Shown here in pieces: positions 9,392-18,949 of a stretch of 64,000 nucleotides of DNA (positions within the stretch are counted from its first letter, which is position 1; every line of letters begins with the position of its first letter). Source of the DNA: Parvimonas sp035282405 (GTDB taxonomy: Bacteria > Bacillota > Clostridia > Tissierellales > Peptoniphilaceae); assembly GCF_035282405.1 (NCBI RefSeq), contig NZ_JAYKBP010000003.1:62001-126000 (forward strand), written 5' to 3'. Position numbers and translations under genes: made by a program. The notes beneath the pieces are model-generated. The model had not been told where the DNA came from. It saw only the letters and a list, made by a program, of their open reading frames with translations, and searched no databases.

Positions 9392-11560
9392 ATGATGTTT
9401 AACAATATAGATGATATAATAAAAGAATTAGAAATTTCCAAGTCATATTTATACAAATTGATACACAAATCAAATATTAAAATTACTAAAAATAAAACAG
9501 GAAGGTATATTTGGAATGATAATGTAGTAAAAACTTTAAAGAAATTTTTGAAAAAAGACAAATTATCAAAATCAAAAGATACAGATAATTTAATATCTGA
9601 ATTAGGATTAACTAAAATTAATATAAATAATAGGAGATATTTAGGGAATAAATATTCTCTTTCTAACTTTATAAGAAAAACAGTTAACGATAATTGTAAC
9701 AATGTAAATGTAGTTATTGATATATTTAGTGGAACTGGAGCTGTTGCAAATGCATTTAAAGATAAAATAATTATTACAAATGATTTGTTATACAGTAATT
9801 ATATATCTAATTATGCATGGTTTGGATATGAAAAATATTCAAGTGAAAAAATAATTAAAATTATATATAATTATAATCAATTGGAAACAAGTGAGAATAA
9901 TTATATGCGAGAAAATTTTGCAAATACTTATTTTTCTGCAGATGATTGTAGTAAAATAGGATTTATAAGAGAAGATATAGAAGTTAAGTATAAAAATAAG
10001 GAAATAAATTTTAAAGAATATACAATTTTAATTACATCTTTATTATATGCAATGGATAAGATTGCTAATACAGTCGGACATTATGATGCTTATAGGAAAA
10101 ATGTAGTACTTAAAAAATCTCTTATATTAAATGTAATATTACCTGAGATGACGATAAACCCTAATAATATTTGTTATAATCTTGATGCAAACAAGCTAAT
10201 TAAAGATATTAAAGGAGATTTACTATATTTAGATCCACCGTATAATTCAAGACAGTATTGTGATGCTTATCATCTATTAGAAAATGTTGCGAGATGGGAA
10301 AAACCAGAAGTTTATGGGGTTGCTAGGAAGATGGATAGGACATTGCTAAAGAGTGATTATTGTAGGATTAGTGCTACAAAAGCATTTGAAGAGTTAATTG
10401 TAAAAGCAAATACTAAATATATTTTACTTTCATATAATAATATGTTCGATAAAGGAAATGACAGGTCTAATGCAAAGTTATCAGATGCTGATATAATTAG
10501 AATTCTCAGTAAAAAAGGAAAAGTTACTATATTTGAATCAGATTATAAAAGTTTTTCGACTGGAAAATCAAATATAAAAGGTAATAAAGAAAGATTATTT
10601 CTGTGTGAAGTGTTTAAAGAGGAGAAAAAGAAAGTTAATATATCTTGTCCATTTAATTATATTGGTGGAAAATTTAAGTTGTTAAATCAATTACAACCTT
10701 TATTTGCAGAAAAAGAATTATTTGTTGATTTGTTTGCTGGAGGAGGGAATGTCGGTATAAATTCTATATCTCCAAAATTGATTTTTAATGATTCTAATGA
10801 CAAAATGATTGAGTTAATCAAATTTATTAAAGAAAAAGATACTAAAGATTTATTGCAGGATATAGAGAATATTATTGATAAATTTAGTCTATCAAATACA
10901 TCTTTGTATGGTTATTCTTATTATGGATGTAATAGTAGTAAAGGATTAGCTGAGTATAATAAAGATAAGTTCTTGAAACTAAGAGATTCTTTTAATAAAA
11001 AGTTAATTAATGGAGTAGTTGATTATTTGATGCTATATGTGTTAATTGTATATTCTTTTAACAATCAAATTCGTTTTAATCAAAGGGGAATGTTTAACCT
11101 TCCTGTTGGTAAGAGAGATTTTAATTCTAAAATGAGAAGCAAATTAATTTTGTTTTCTGAAAAATTGAAAAGTAAAGATGTTAAGTTTTTAAAAAAGGAT
11201 TTTAGAGAAATTTCATTAGAAGATTTACCTAAAGACGCTTTTATATATTGTGATCCACCATATTTAATAACAAATGCAACTTATAATGAGAATGGAATGT
11301 GGACTGATATAGATGAAAAAGATTTGCTTCATTTTTTAGATGAAGCTAATATAAAAGGTTTGAGATTTGCCTTGTCTAATGTTTTAGAAAGTAAAAATAA
11401 AAGAAATAATATTTTGCTTAAATGGATTAAAAAAAGAGGGCATTACTTGCATTACTTAAATAAAAGTTATTCTAATAGTAATTATCATAGAAAAAATAAG
11501 CACAGTATTACTGAAGAAGTTTTAATTACTAATTATCCTATAGATTGGAGGGAAAGTTAA
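9392..11560 (+). CDS. Fused two-domain D12-class DNA adenine methyltransferase
   Basis: Modification enzyme of a restriction-modification system. An N-terminal helix-turn-helix (about residues 1-55) is followed by two complete D12-type N6-adenine methyltransferase domains. The first has NRRYLGNKYSL, the SAM motif VVIDIFSGTGAVANAF and catalytic LLYLDPPYNSRQY. The second has FNYIGGKFKLL, SAM motif FVDLFAGGGNVGIN and catalytic FIYCDPPYLI. Two catalytic domains in one chain are typical of enzymes that methylate the two strands of an asymmetric (type IIS) site, as in M.FokI. AAGGA precedes the ATG by 6 nt, and the next gene starts immediately after its stop. 722 aa. Confidence 0.88.
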   Translation: MMFNNIDDIIKELEISKSYLYKLIHKSNIKITKNKTGRYIWNDNVVKTLKKFLKKDKLSKSKDTDNLISELGLTKININNRRYLGNKYSLSNFIRKTVNDNCNNVNVVIDIFSGTGAVANAFKDKIIITNDLLYSNYISNYAWFGYEKYSSEKIIKIIYNYNQLETSENNYMRENFANTYFSADDCSKIGFIREDIEVKYKNKEINFKEYTILITSLLYAMDKIANTVGHYDAYRKNVVLKKSLILNVILPEMTINPNNICYNLDANKLIKDIKGDLLYLDPPYNSRQYCDAYHLLENVARWEKPEVYGVARKMDRTLLKSDYCRISATKAFEELIVKANTKYILLSYNNMFDKGNDRSNAKLSDADIIRILSKKGKVTIFESDYKSFSTGKSNIKGNKERLFLCEVFKEEKKKVNISCPFNYIGGKFKLLNQLQPLFAEKELFVDLFAGGGNVGINSISPKLIFNDSNDKMIELIKFIKEKDTKDLLQDIENIIDKFSLSNTSLYGYSYYGCNSSKGLAEYNKDKFLKLRDSFNKKLINGVVDYLMLYVLIVYSFNNQIRFNQRGMFNLPVGKRDFNSKMRSKLILFSEKLKSKDVKFLKKDFREISLEDLPKDAFIYCDPPYLITNATYNENGMWTDIDEKDLLHFLDEANIKGLRFALSNVLESKNKRNNILLKWIKKRGHYLHYLNKSYSNSNYHRKNKHSITEEVLITNYPIDWRES

Positions 11561-13543
11561 ATGATTAATAAAAGAATTTCTTACAAAAGTTTTTGTTGGG
11601 TTATTGGAACTACAAGTTTTAGGACAGCGAAATTAAACTTGAAAATAGAAGAGCAATTATTACTTCTTGATGAATTTCATAATGAAGAGATAAAAGAGTC
11701 AACTTGGAAATGGAACAATCACTTGCAAGAAAAATATTATGATTTTATGAAAAGTAGAAAATTTTTATCAGGAGAAGCGAATAGAAAAGATAAAGATGCT
11801 AGAGAAAAAACATCTGGATTAGTTAATATTGGTTTAATTACAGAAGATAGATTAATTACGGAAGCGGGAAGAGAGTTGCTTAAGGTAACTAGTGATGGAA
11901 TCTATGATACTAATAATGTATTTAATATTAATAGGGATAGCTTTATTTACCTAAAGCAACTACTTAAAACTAGCATAGAAGTAAGTGATTGCAAAGTTAG
12001 ACCATTTATTGCTGTTATAAAGTGTTTGACTGAATTGGATTTTTTAAGTTATGATGAGTTTACTTATCTGGTACCTTTAATTATAGATGATAACAGTTTA
12101 GTGCAAATTATATCAGATATAAAGCTATATAGAAAAGATGAAATTTCACTGGAAGATATAATTTATAAGAGGCTCATGCAGATGGATAATTATATAATTG
12201 CTAAAGAAGAATTTATTGCTTCTAAGGTTGATGAAAATGTAATTTGCTTGATTGGGATGAACCGAAAAAGTAGAAGCTATGACAAACCATATTATAAATT
12301 ATATGAGAGTGTAAAAAATATATTTCTGGATGGTGGTAGTGACTATGAATCTCTATTAAATTCTGTAAAGAATATAAAACATAAACCTGGAATATTATGG
12401 AAGAAATTATTTTTTAAAACAACAAATATTGGAACTATAAGGAAGAACGGAAAGGCGTCAATTAATAATAAATGTCCATTTTTATATTGTACAAATGAAC
12501 GAGATTTAAAAGAAGTATTTTTTAAGTACCTACATGTGTTTAAAGCAGAGGCAACATTGTTTGATTATTTTGATTTGAATAGAAGATATTTTAATATTAC
12601 AGATACATTAATTTTTGAAGATCACATTATTAAGTTGGATATACTTTCAAAGTATTATTTTAAGGAGATTATTGATGTTCTTTGTACAGATACTTTTAGT
12701 ATATCTGATAAACTTAAATATAACGTTAAATTGGAAGATATATCGGAAGCTTTCAAGCTTGACATAAGTAAAGTATATATAGCTTTAAGTAAAGATTTAG
12801 GAATTAAAATCAATAGTTCTGAACAAGCTGTAACTTATATAAATGATGAACGATATAGAAGGTTTAATACATTGATTGATAAGAAATTTAATGATTCTGT
12901 ACTCATAGAGTTGCTAAACTGTTTTGAAAACCGAGATGATAAAAGAATTGAGGAACTTGTTACAGATGAGGCTACTATACCAACAATTTTTGAATATATC
13001 TTAGGAATTATATGGTATAAGATAAGTGAAAGACAAGGTAATATTCTAGATTTTATGAAATTATCATTAGAGGCTAATTTATTACCAAAGACCCACGCTG
13101 CAGGAGGATATGCAGATATAATATATGAGTATGATTCGTGTGTATTTTATCCAAAGCACTCATTATTACTTGAAGCAACACTTGCGGATAGAAATAATCA
13201 AAGAAGAATGGAAATGGAACCAGTTTCAAGACATTTAGGAGATTATAGGATTAGATTTAATAATCCTTTTGATTATAGTTTATTTGTAAGCACATATTTG
13301 GATAAGAATGTAATTTCTGATTTTAGGTATAGAAAGATAATACCATATACAAGAGATGAAGAAACTATTACAGGGATGAAGATTATTTCAATGGATACAA
13401 CTTCTTTAAAGAAAATAATTGAAAATAAAGTTAAATATAAGTATCTTTATGATATTTTTGATAAATATCACAAAATGCCTATAGAAAAAGAAAATTGGCA
13501 TGATGAAATGATTATAGAGGTTACTGGAGAGTATAAAGTATAG
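11561..13543 (+). CDS. Type IIS restriction endonuclease, AlwI-like
   Basis: Probable cognate endonuclease of the fused methyltransferase; its ATG directly follows that stop codon. The N terminus (KSFCWVIGTTSFRTAKLNL, then a LLLLDEF helix) resembles the AlwI family from memory. A PD-(D/E)XK-like core is visible late in the protein: AGGYADIIYEY (D519), HSLLLEATLADR (E538-A-T540), then MEMEPVSRHL, an arrangement I associate with AlwI-type enzymes. AlwI cuts outside an asymmetric site with an adenine on each strand, which fits a two-domain adenine methyltransferase. 660 aa. The role as a restriction enzyme is likely from context. The AlwI label and the recognition site are not proven. Confidence 0.68.
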   Translation: MINKRISYKSFCWVIGTTSFRTAKLNLKIEEQLLLLDEFHNEEIKESTWKWNNHLQEKYYDFMKSRKFLSGEANRKDKDAREKTSGLVNIGLITEDRLITEAGRELLKVTSDGIYDTNNVFNINRDSFIYLKQLLKTSIEVSDCKVRPFIAVIKCLTELDFLSYDEFTYLVPLIIDDNSLVQIISDIKLYRKDEISLEDIIYKRLMQMDNYIIAKEEFIASKVDENVICLIGMNRKSRSYDKPYYKLYESVKNIFLDGGSDYESLLNSVKNIKHKPGILWKKLFFKTTNIGTIRKNGKASINNKCPFLYCTNERDLKEVFFKYLHVFKAEATLFDYFDLNRRYFNITDTLIFEDHIIKLDILSKYYFKEIIDVLCTDTFSISDKLKYNVKLEDISEAFKLDISKVYIALSKDLGIKINSSEQAVTYINDERYRRFNTLIDKKFNDSVLIELLNCFENRDDKRIEELVTDEATIPTIFEYILGIIWYKISERQGNILDFMKLSLEANLLPKTHAAGGYADIIYEYDSCVFYPKHSLLLEATLADRNNQRRMEMEPVSRHLGDYRIRFNNPFDYSLFVSTYLDKNVISDFRYRKIIPYTRDEETITGMKIISMDTTSLKKIIENKVKYKYLYDIFDKYHKMPIEKENWHDEMIIEVTGEYKV

Positions 13544-13567
13544 GTATGAATGGTAAAGGAAAGTATT

Positions 13568-14335
13568 ATGAATGGTGTAGTTGAAAGAAAAATTGGAGAA
13601 ACTATAATATTAGAAGTTCAAGCTTTATCCGATGAATTAAAGAAAAAAATAAGTGATGAGTTAGTAAACATATGTCATGGAGAATATGCTATTGGGTCAG
13701 GACTTATTTATCATTCTTTTGATGAAACAATAAAAGAATTGGTAAATCATAGAATTCCAAGTGATATAAAAAGAAAAGTAGGCGTGATAGGTGAGTTGTT
13801 GCTAAATGTGATGATTAGAGAATTCACTGATATTAAAATAGTTTCGCCATTTTTTAATTTAGAAGAAGGACACGTGAAAAAGGGTTTCGATATTATTGCT
13901 GTTGATTCTAATGAAGATTTATGGATTATAGAATCAAAAGCGGGTGAATTAGGAAAAATAAAAACTTCTACTGAGAAGGTATGCGAAAGAATCAATACTG
14001 CTAAAAGAGATTTATATACACGTCTGAATATGCATAATTCACAATTATGGTTAAATGCAGTGAATAGCGTTAGGAGTGCATTAGATGATACTAGTGAAAA
14101 AAATACTATAGTTAATATACTTAATAAAAGTGGTAACTCATGTTCAAGCAACGATAAAAATGTTATTTTAGGGGGAACAGTGTTTTGTTTATTTAACTCT
14201 ACAATAGATTCAATAGAACTAGAGAAACTATACAATTCAATATTAGCCTCTAATAAATTTTCAAAATTGAAATTAATTGCAATACAAAAACAAACATATC
14301 AAGCGATTATAAACTATTTAATAAAATTGATATAG
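13568..14335 (+). CDS. hamA: HamA-like PD-(D/E)XK nuclease (DUF1837 type), Hachiman defence
   Basis: Predicted effector nuclease of a Hachiman-like anti-phage system. The nuclease core reads GVIGELLLNVMI (E76), KKGFDIIAVD (D108) and LWIIESKAG (E122-S-K124), the E...D...ExK pattern of PD-(D/E)XK folds. The length (255 aa) and the pairing with a downstream DEAH helicase fit HamA. The ATG at 13568 is preferred because AAAGGA lies 7 nt before it. An in-frame ATG six codons upstream (13550) has no ribosome-binding site. It sits 24 nt after the endonuclease gene and 10 nt before the helicase. Another nuclease-helicase pair of unknown type is the alternative. Confidence 0.65.
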   Translation: MNGVVERKIGETIILEVQALSDELKKKISDELVNICHGEYAIGSGLIYHSFDETIKELVNHRIPSDIKRKVGVIGELLLNVMIREFTDIKIVSPFFNLEEGHVKKGFDIIAVDSNEDLWIIESKAGELGKIKTSTEKVCERINTAKRDLYTRLNMHNSQLWLNAVNSVRSALDDTSEKNTIVNILNKSGNSCSSNDKNVILGGTVFCLFNSTIDSIELEKLYNSILASNKFSKLKLIAIQKQTYQAIINYLIKLI

Positions 14336-14345
14336 GAGGTTTGAA

Positions 14346-16793
14346 GTGGATAAATTAACATTGAGAAAGCTTTATAACACTGAATTTCCAGAACTATATA
14401 AAAAGTTACAGATAGGTGTAAAGTTATCTGATATAGAACTAGAAAAAATATTATCTATAGGAATTTTTTTGACTGGATTGGAAGATAAAAATCTTCAGAA
14501 ATTAGGATATAGATTATTTTTGTTGTATAGCAAAATAACTGATGACTATAAACCATTGTATGAATTAAGTTTAAATAAAGGACTTATCCCTATATCTAAA
14601 TTTATAGAAAACAACTTAAATTATTCAGAGAAATATGGAAATTTATACACTGAAATAAATAGTATAATAAGTGATGGATTTAAATGGAATAATTCATATC
14701 AAACAATAGGACAATCTGAACTATTTAAGGATGCAATTGAATTAAAATTAAAATCTCAGATTATTGTAGCTCCAACTTCTTATGGAAAAACAGAATTGAT
14801 ATTATCTTTTATTGATCAAAATAAATTTAAAAAAATATGTATAATTTCTCCTACTAAATCTCTTTTGGCACAAACCAAGAAAAGAATCTTAAATAAATTT
14901 GGATACAGAAAAATAATAACTTATCCTGAAATGTATAATGTGAAGGATGAGAAAATAATTGCTGTATTAACTCAAGAAAGATTGTTGAGATTATTACAGG
15001 ACAATCCGGATTTGAAATTCGATTTATTGGTTGTTGATGAAGCACATAACATTTTAGATGGATTTTCAGAAGAAAATACACGTAGTTTAATTTTAACCTC
15101 AGTTATTATTATTTGCAAAAAAAGAAATGAAAATGTCATTTGTAAATATTTGACTCCATTTTTAAAATCAAAAGAAAGCTTAAATATTAAATATATCACT
15201 AATGATGCTAAATGGTATAGTGTTGTTGAAAGTGTTAAGTCTGAAACGTTTTATTTTTATGACTTGGAAAAAAATAAGAAAGTTTTGCTAGACCAATATT
15301 CTACAATGAAGGATAAGTTAATTGAATTACAGGTCGATGAATTAGGAGATGATGCAGATGTTGTTATTACTAATTGTGATAATAAAAATATAATATATTT
15401 AAACAGTCCTAAGAAACTGGAAAACTTTGCACATAAATTATTTTCTAAACTCCCTGAAAGGAAAATACTTAAACTTAATAAAGCTGCTAGTGATTTGCGT
15501 GAGTATGTGCATGAAGACTATAAATTAGCTGATTTTATCGAGAAGGGAATTATTTATCACCACGGTTCAATACCTGAACCAATAAGATACTTTATAGAGG
15601 ACTTATATGTTACTGTGCCAGAAATAAAATTACTTATTGCTAATTCTACATTACTTGAAGGAGTAAATATTCCTGCTACAAAGATGTTTATATTAGATCC
15701 TTATAAAGGGAGGAGTTATTTGTCGCCATCGTCTTTTAAAAATTTAGTTGGAAGGGTATGTAGATTCGGAGAAATTTTTAATAGTAAAACTGGAAATTTA
15801 AAATACTTATTGCCAGAAATTCACATTGTTAAAGGAGAATATTGTAGACAAAATTCTAAGGTAGAAAATTTTGTCAAAGGACTAAAAATATTAGTTGAAG
15901 ATGATGATAAAATTACTGACGATATAAAAAATCCATTGCTAACTAATTCTGATTCTGATGAAAGTAAAAAGAAAAAGGCTGAAGATATTATAGAAAACAT
16001 TTCTCATTGTGATGATATAACTGCTAATAATTCTAATAAAGCAAAAACAAAAGTTGGACAATTATGTTTTGAAAATAATATTAATATATTTGATATACTA
16101 GAAATAGAGAAAAAAATAGATAATGAGATAAAAAATGTAAATAAAGCTCAAAGTATAGATACGGTTTTCAATATAATAGACTATTTATTTTTTTCTAAAA
16201 TTAATGATAGTAAAGGAAAATATAATAACCTAAAGCGTTTGAGGGAACTTGAAGCTCAAAAATTTTATAAGATGTTAATTAATTGGAGAATTATTGGATT
16301 AACTATAAAAGATATGATAAACAAAATAGTTGGATATTGGAATACGCTAATAGAAGAGCAATCAAGAATTGTTTATGTTGGCAAATGGGGGGACAAAACC
16401 AGAGGGGGATACAATCCTTGTTGGACTGATATTAGTGAAAAAGATAAATATACAAAAGTTAATTTAGCAATTGTAAGGTTAAAAGAAGAATATGATTTTA
16501 TAGATAATGAAATAGTAAAATATATAGAAATTCTATATTCTTTAGAACTTATTGAAGAGTCTCTTTATTTGAATATAAAATATGGAACAGATGATAAAAC
16601 TAAAATTGCATTATTGAACTGTGGTATTAGTAGTATTCTATCAAAACTGTTGCAAGAAAAATATTCAGATATGTTTGAGGCTGATATAGATAATAGTACT
16701 GTAACTTTTTCTGAAAATTTAGTTTCTAAAATGTTAAAAAATAATGAAAATGGTGTTTTGATTTCAGAAGTCAAAATGAATACTAAAGATTGA
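14346..16793 (+). CDS. hamB: HamB-like SF2 DEAH helicase, Hachiman defence
   Basis: Superfamily 2 helicase expected to sense or process DNA together with the preceding nuclease. Motifs in order: Walker A IVAPTSYGKTELIL (G147-K148-T149), motif Ia ISPTKSLLAQ, DEAH box LLVVDEAHN (D231-H234), motif V IANSTLLEGVNIPATK and motif VI LVGRVCRFG, a Ski2-like set. The C-terminal about 300 aa are helical with no recognised motif. It starts with GTG at 14346, with AGGAGGT 5 nt upstream. 815 aa, within the range I expect for HamB. Last gene of the defence operon. Confidence 0.72.
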   Translation: MDKLTLRKLYNTEFPELYKKLQIGVKLSDIELEKILSIGIFLTGLEDKNLQKLGYRLFLLYSKITDDYKPLYELSLNKGLIPISKFIENNLNYSEKYGNLYTEINSIISDGFKWNNSYQTIGQSELFKDAIELKLKSQIIVAPTSYGKTELILSFIDQNKFKKICIISPTKSLLAQTKKRILNKFGYRKIITYPEMYNVKDEKIIAVLTQERLLRLLQDNPDLKFDLLVVDEAHNILDGFSEENTRSLILTSVIIICKKRNENVICKYLTPFLKSKESLNIKYITNDAKWYSVVESVKSETFYFYDLEKNKKVLLDQYSTMKDKLIELQVDELGDDADVVITNCDNKNIIYLNSPKKLENFAHKLFSKLPERKILKLNKAASDLREYVHEDYKLADFIEKGIIYHHGSIPEPIRYFIEDLYVTVPEIKLLIANSTLLEGVNIPATKMFILDPYKGRSYLSPSSFKNLVGRVCRFGEIFNSKTGNLKYLLPEIHIVKGEYCRQNSKVENFVKGLKILVEDDDKITDDIKNPLLTNSDSDESKKKKAEDIIENISHCDDITANNSNKAKTKVGQLCFENNINIFDILEIEKKIDNEIKNVNKAQSIDTVFNIIDYLFFSKINDSKGKYNNLKRLRELEAQKFYKMLINWRIIGLTIKDMINKIVGYWNTLIEEQSRIVYVGKWGDKTRGGYNPCWTDISEKDKYTKVNLAIVRLKEEYDFIDNEIVKYIEILYSLELIEESLYLNIKYGTDDKTKIALLNCGISSILSKLLQEKYSDMFEADIDNSTVTFSENLVSKMLKNNENGVLISEVKMNTKD

Positions 16794-16850
16794 ATTAAAG
16801 TTTTAGAAATATAATTATTTTAGTAGAGCTGTTATTTAAAATAGTCAAAT

Positions 16851-16883
16851 TAAAAAGAGAAGTAAAACAAACTTCTCTTTTTA
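16851..16883. terminator. Bidirectional terminator
   Basis: A perfect 13-bp stem (TAAAAAGAGAAGT / ACTTCTCTTTTTA) with a 7-nt loop lies between the convergent helicase and metal-ATPase genes. A-rich and T-rich flanks suit both directions. Confidence 0.88.
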
Positions 16884-16906
16884 AAATTTCTTTATTTGTA
16901 TATTTT

Positions 16907-18790
16907 CTAATTAAATTTTCTATCATACAATAATGACGCATTTAAAATTACAAGTATTGAGCCTAGATTGTGGACTATTGCGCCAACTAATGGATTTAAA
17001 ACTCCAAGTACTGATAAAATTACTGCTACAAAGTTAATTAAAAGAGATATGATAATGTTGAATTTTATCGTCTTTACTGTTGCATTGGCAAGTTTTTTTA
17101 GATAAACTATTTTTGAAACATCATGTCCCATTAACACAATATTTGCACTTTCGATTGAAATGTCGCTACCTGTTTTTCCCATTGCTACTGAAACATCTGC
17201 AAGTTTAAGAGCAGGAGCGTCGTTTATGCCGTCTCCAATCATACAGACAACATTATTTTCTTTTAAATTTTTTATGTTTTCAAATTTTTCTTCAGGGGAA
17301 AGTTCTGCTTTAACTTCTGTTATTCCAACTTTTTCAGAAAAATATTTTGCAGTTGAAAGATTATCTCCTGTTAGAAGTAGTGGCTCAATTTCAAAGCTTT
17401 TTAAATTTTCAACCATTTCTTTTGCGTTCTCTCTTAGAGTGTCGGATAGAGTTACGATTGATAAAACTTCTTTTTCATCTCCAAAAAGAATTATATTTTT
17501 AGCTTCACTTGAGCATTTTTCTATTTTTTCCTTTACATTTTCTTTGATATTTATATTATTTTCTTTTAAGTATTTTTCATTACCACAGAAGTATTTATTT
17601 CCTAAAATCTCTCCTTCAACACCTCTTGCAATTTTCATTTTAAAGTTTTCAACATTTTCTTTTTTGATATTTTTTTCATCTAAATATTCTGTTATGGATT
17701 TTGCGATAGGATGTTCGCTTTTTGATTCTAAACTTGAGATTAAGGACATTATTTTTTCATTGGGAAAGTCTGAAAAATTTTCTATATCATTTACATTTAA
17801 TTTTCCATAAGTTAAAGTTCCAGTTTTGTCAAAGGCTATTTTATTAACTTTTGCCAGTTTTTCAAGAGCATTAAATGTTTTTATAATTACACCATGTTTA
17901 CTAGCTTGACCGATTGAAGCCATAACAGCTGTTGGAGTTGATAAGAATAGAGCACAAGGGCAAAATACAACCAAAACTGTAACCGCTCTATTTATTGAAG
18001 TATATAAATCAAATTTATATAACATCATTATTGCAAAAGTTGCAATTGCAATTAAAAGTGCAGTTGGAACTAGCTTAACAGCAAGTCTATCAATTAGAGT
18101 CTGCATAGGAGTTTGTTCTTTTTCAGCTCTTTCAACCAAGTCGATAAATTTTTGTAAAGAAGAGTTTTCAACATCTTTTGCCACGATGTCGATACTTCCA
18201 AAACAATTCATAGAACCACAGAAAACTTCGTCTCCAACAGTTTTATCTACAGGTAAACTTTCTCCTGTTAGAATTGATTGGTCAATAGAAGAAAAACCCT
18301 CTTTTATAATTCCATCAACTGAAATTATTTCCCCAGGCATAACTCTGATTATATCTCCATTTTCAATTTCTTCAATCGGAACTTCTTTAACAGTATAAGA
18401 ATCATTAGTTTTAATGAGTTTCTTTGCTTTTTTTGGAGCGGAAGAAATTAAATCATTAAGACCTTTTTTGGCTCTGTCAACTGTATAGTCTTCTAAAAGT
18501 TCTCCAATTGCCATAAGAATTGCAATTTCAGCTGCTGCAAAATATTCTCCAACAAATACGGATGCGATTACTGCAATTGTGATTAAAAGTGAATTTTTTA
18601 TTTTAAATTTTACTATATTTTTAATAGCCCCAACTAAAAAAGGGAAAGCAGATATAACAATACTTATCCATACCGGTTTAAATGCAGTTTCTATCTTTAA
18701 AAGATTTAAGACAACATTTAGTATAAAAAATACTATTGAAATGATAGTAAAGTGTAAACCACTGAATAATTTTGAAATTTTATTTATCAT
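16907..18790 (-). CDS. P1B-type heavy-metal-translocating ATPase
   Basis: Membrane pump for a soft or transition metal. It has the actuator motif ILTGESLPV, the metal site CPC at residues 277-279 in VVFCPCALFLSTPTA, the phosphorylated D321 in AFDKTGTLT, and the nucleotide-domain HP motif SEHPIAKSI. The hinge is MIGDGINDAPAL. The last helices carry AIVHNLGSILVILNASLL. At 627 aa it lacks any N-terminal CxxC or His-rich metal-binding domain. CPC fits Zn/Cd/Pb or Cu pumps. The terminal HN...N motif, rather than the Asp of ZntA/CadA, leaves specificity open. It is divergent from a TetR gene that may control it. Confidence 0.88.
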   Translation of the reverse strand: MINKISKLFSGLHFTIISIVFFILNVVLNLLKIETAFKPVWISIVISAFPFLVGAIKNIVKFKIKNSLLITIAVIASVFVGEYFAAAEIAILMAIGELLEDYTVDRAKKGLNDLISSAPKKAKKLIKTNDSYTVKEVPIEEIENGDIIRVMPGEIISVDGIIKEGFSSIDQSILTGESLPVDKTVGDEVFCGSMNCFGSIDIVAKDVENSSLQKFIDLVERAEKEQTPMQTLIDRLAVKLVPTALLIAIATFAIMMLYKFDLYTSINRAVTVLVVFCPCALFLSTPTAVMASIGQASKHGVIIKTFNALEKLAKVNKIAFDKTGTLTYGKLNVNDIENFSDFPNEKIMSLISSLESKSEHPIAKSITEYLDEKNIKKENVENFKMKIARGVEGEILGNKYFCGNEKYLKENNINIKENVKEKIEKCSSEAKNIILFGDEKEVLSIVTLSDTLRENAKEMVENLKSFEIEPLLLTGDNLSTAKYFSEKVGITEVKAELSPEEKFENIKNLKENNVVCMIGDGINDAPALKLADVSVAMGKTGSDISIESANIVLMGHDVSKIVYLKKLANATVKTIKFNIIISLLINFVAVILSVLGVLNPLVGAIVHNLGSILVILNASLLYDRKFN

Positions 18791-18835
18791 AAGTCCTCCT
18801 TGATTTTTTCTGTTTATAATGCTACAATTAATTTA

Positions 18836-18855
18836 ATAACGAACACTTTGTTTGA
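18836..18855. promoter_or_regulatory. Candidate TetR operator between metal ATPase and tetR
   Basis: An imperfect inverted repeat, GAACA-CTT-TGTTT, lies in the divergent region between the ATPase and the regulator. A half-site-like GAACA recurs at 18918. This is weak evidence from symmetry and position only. Confidence 0.35.
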
Positions 18856-18949
18856 TTTAATTGTATCACTATAGATATTATATATCAATAAGCAATTAAT
18901 TAAAATAGTAATACTTTGAACATTTTTTTAAAAATGTATGGAGGATTTT

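Noticed and set aside
13747..14235. A 162-codon frame antisense to the HamA-like gene
   Set aside because: It lies fully inside a gene with a clear nuclease motif set and ribosome-binding site. Its Ser/Phe/Leu-rich composition is typical of antisense shadows in AT-rich DNA.
17160..17810. A 216-codon open frame antisense to the metal ATPase
   Set aside because: It mirrors the strongly conserved P-type ATPase frame, has low-complexity Phe/Ser composition, and no ribosome-binding site or domain.
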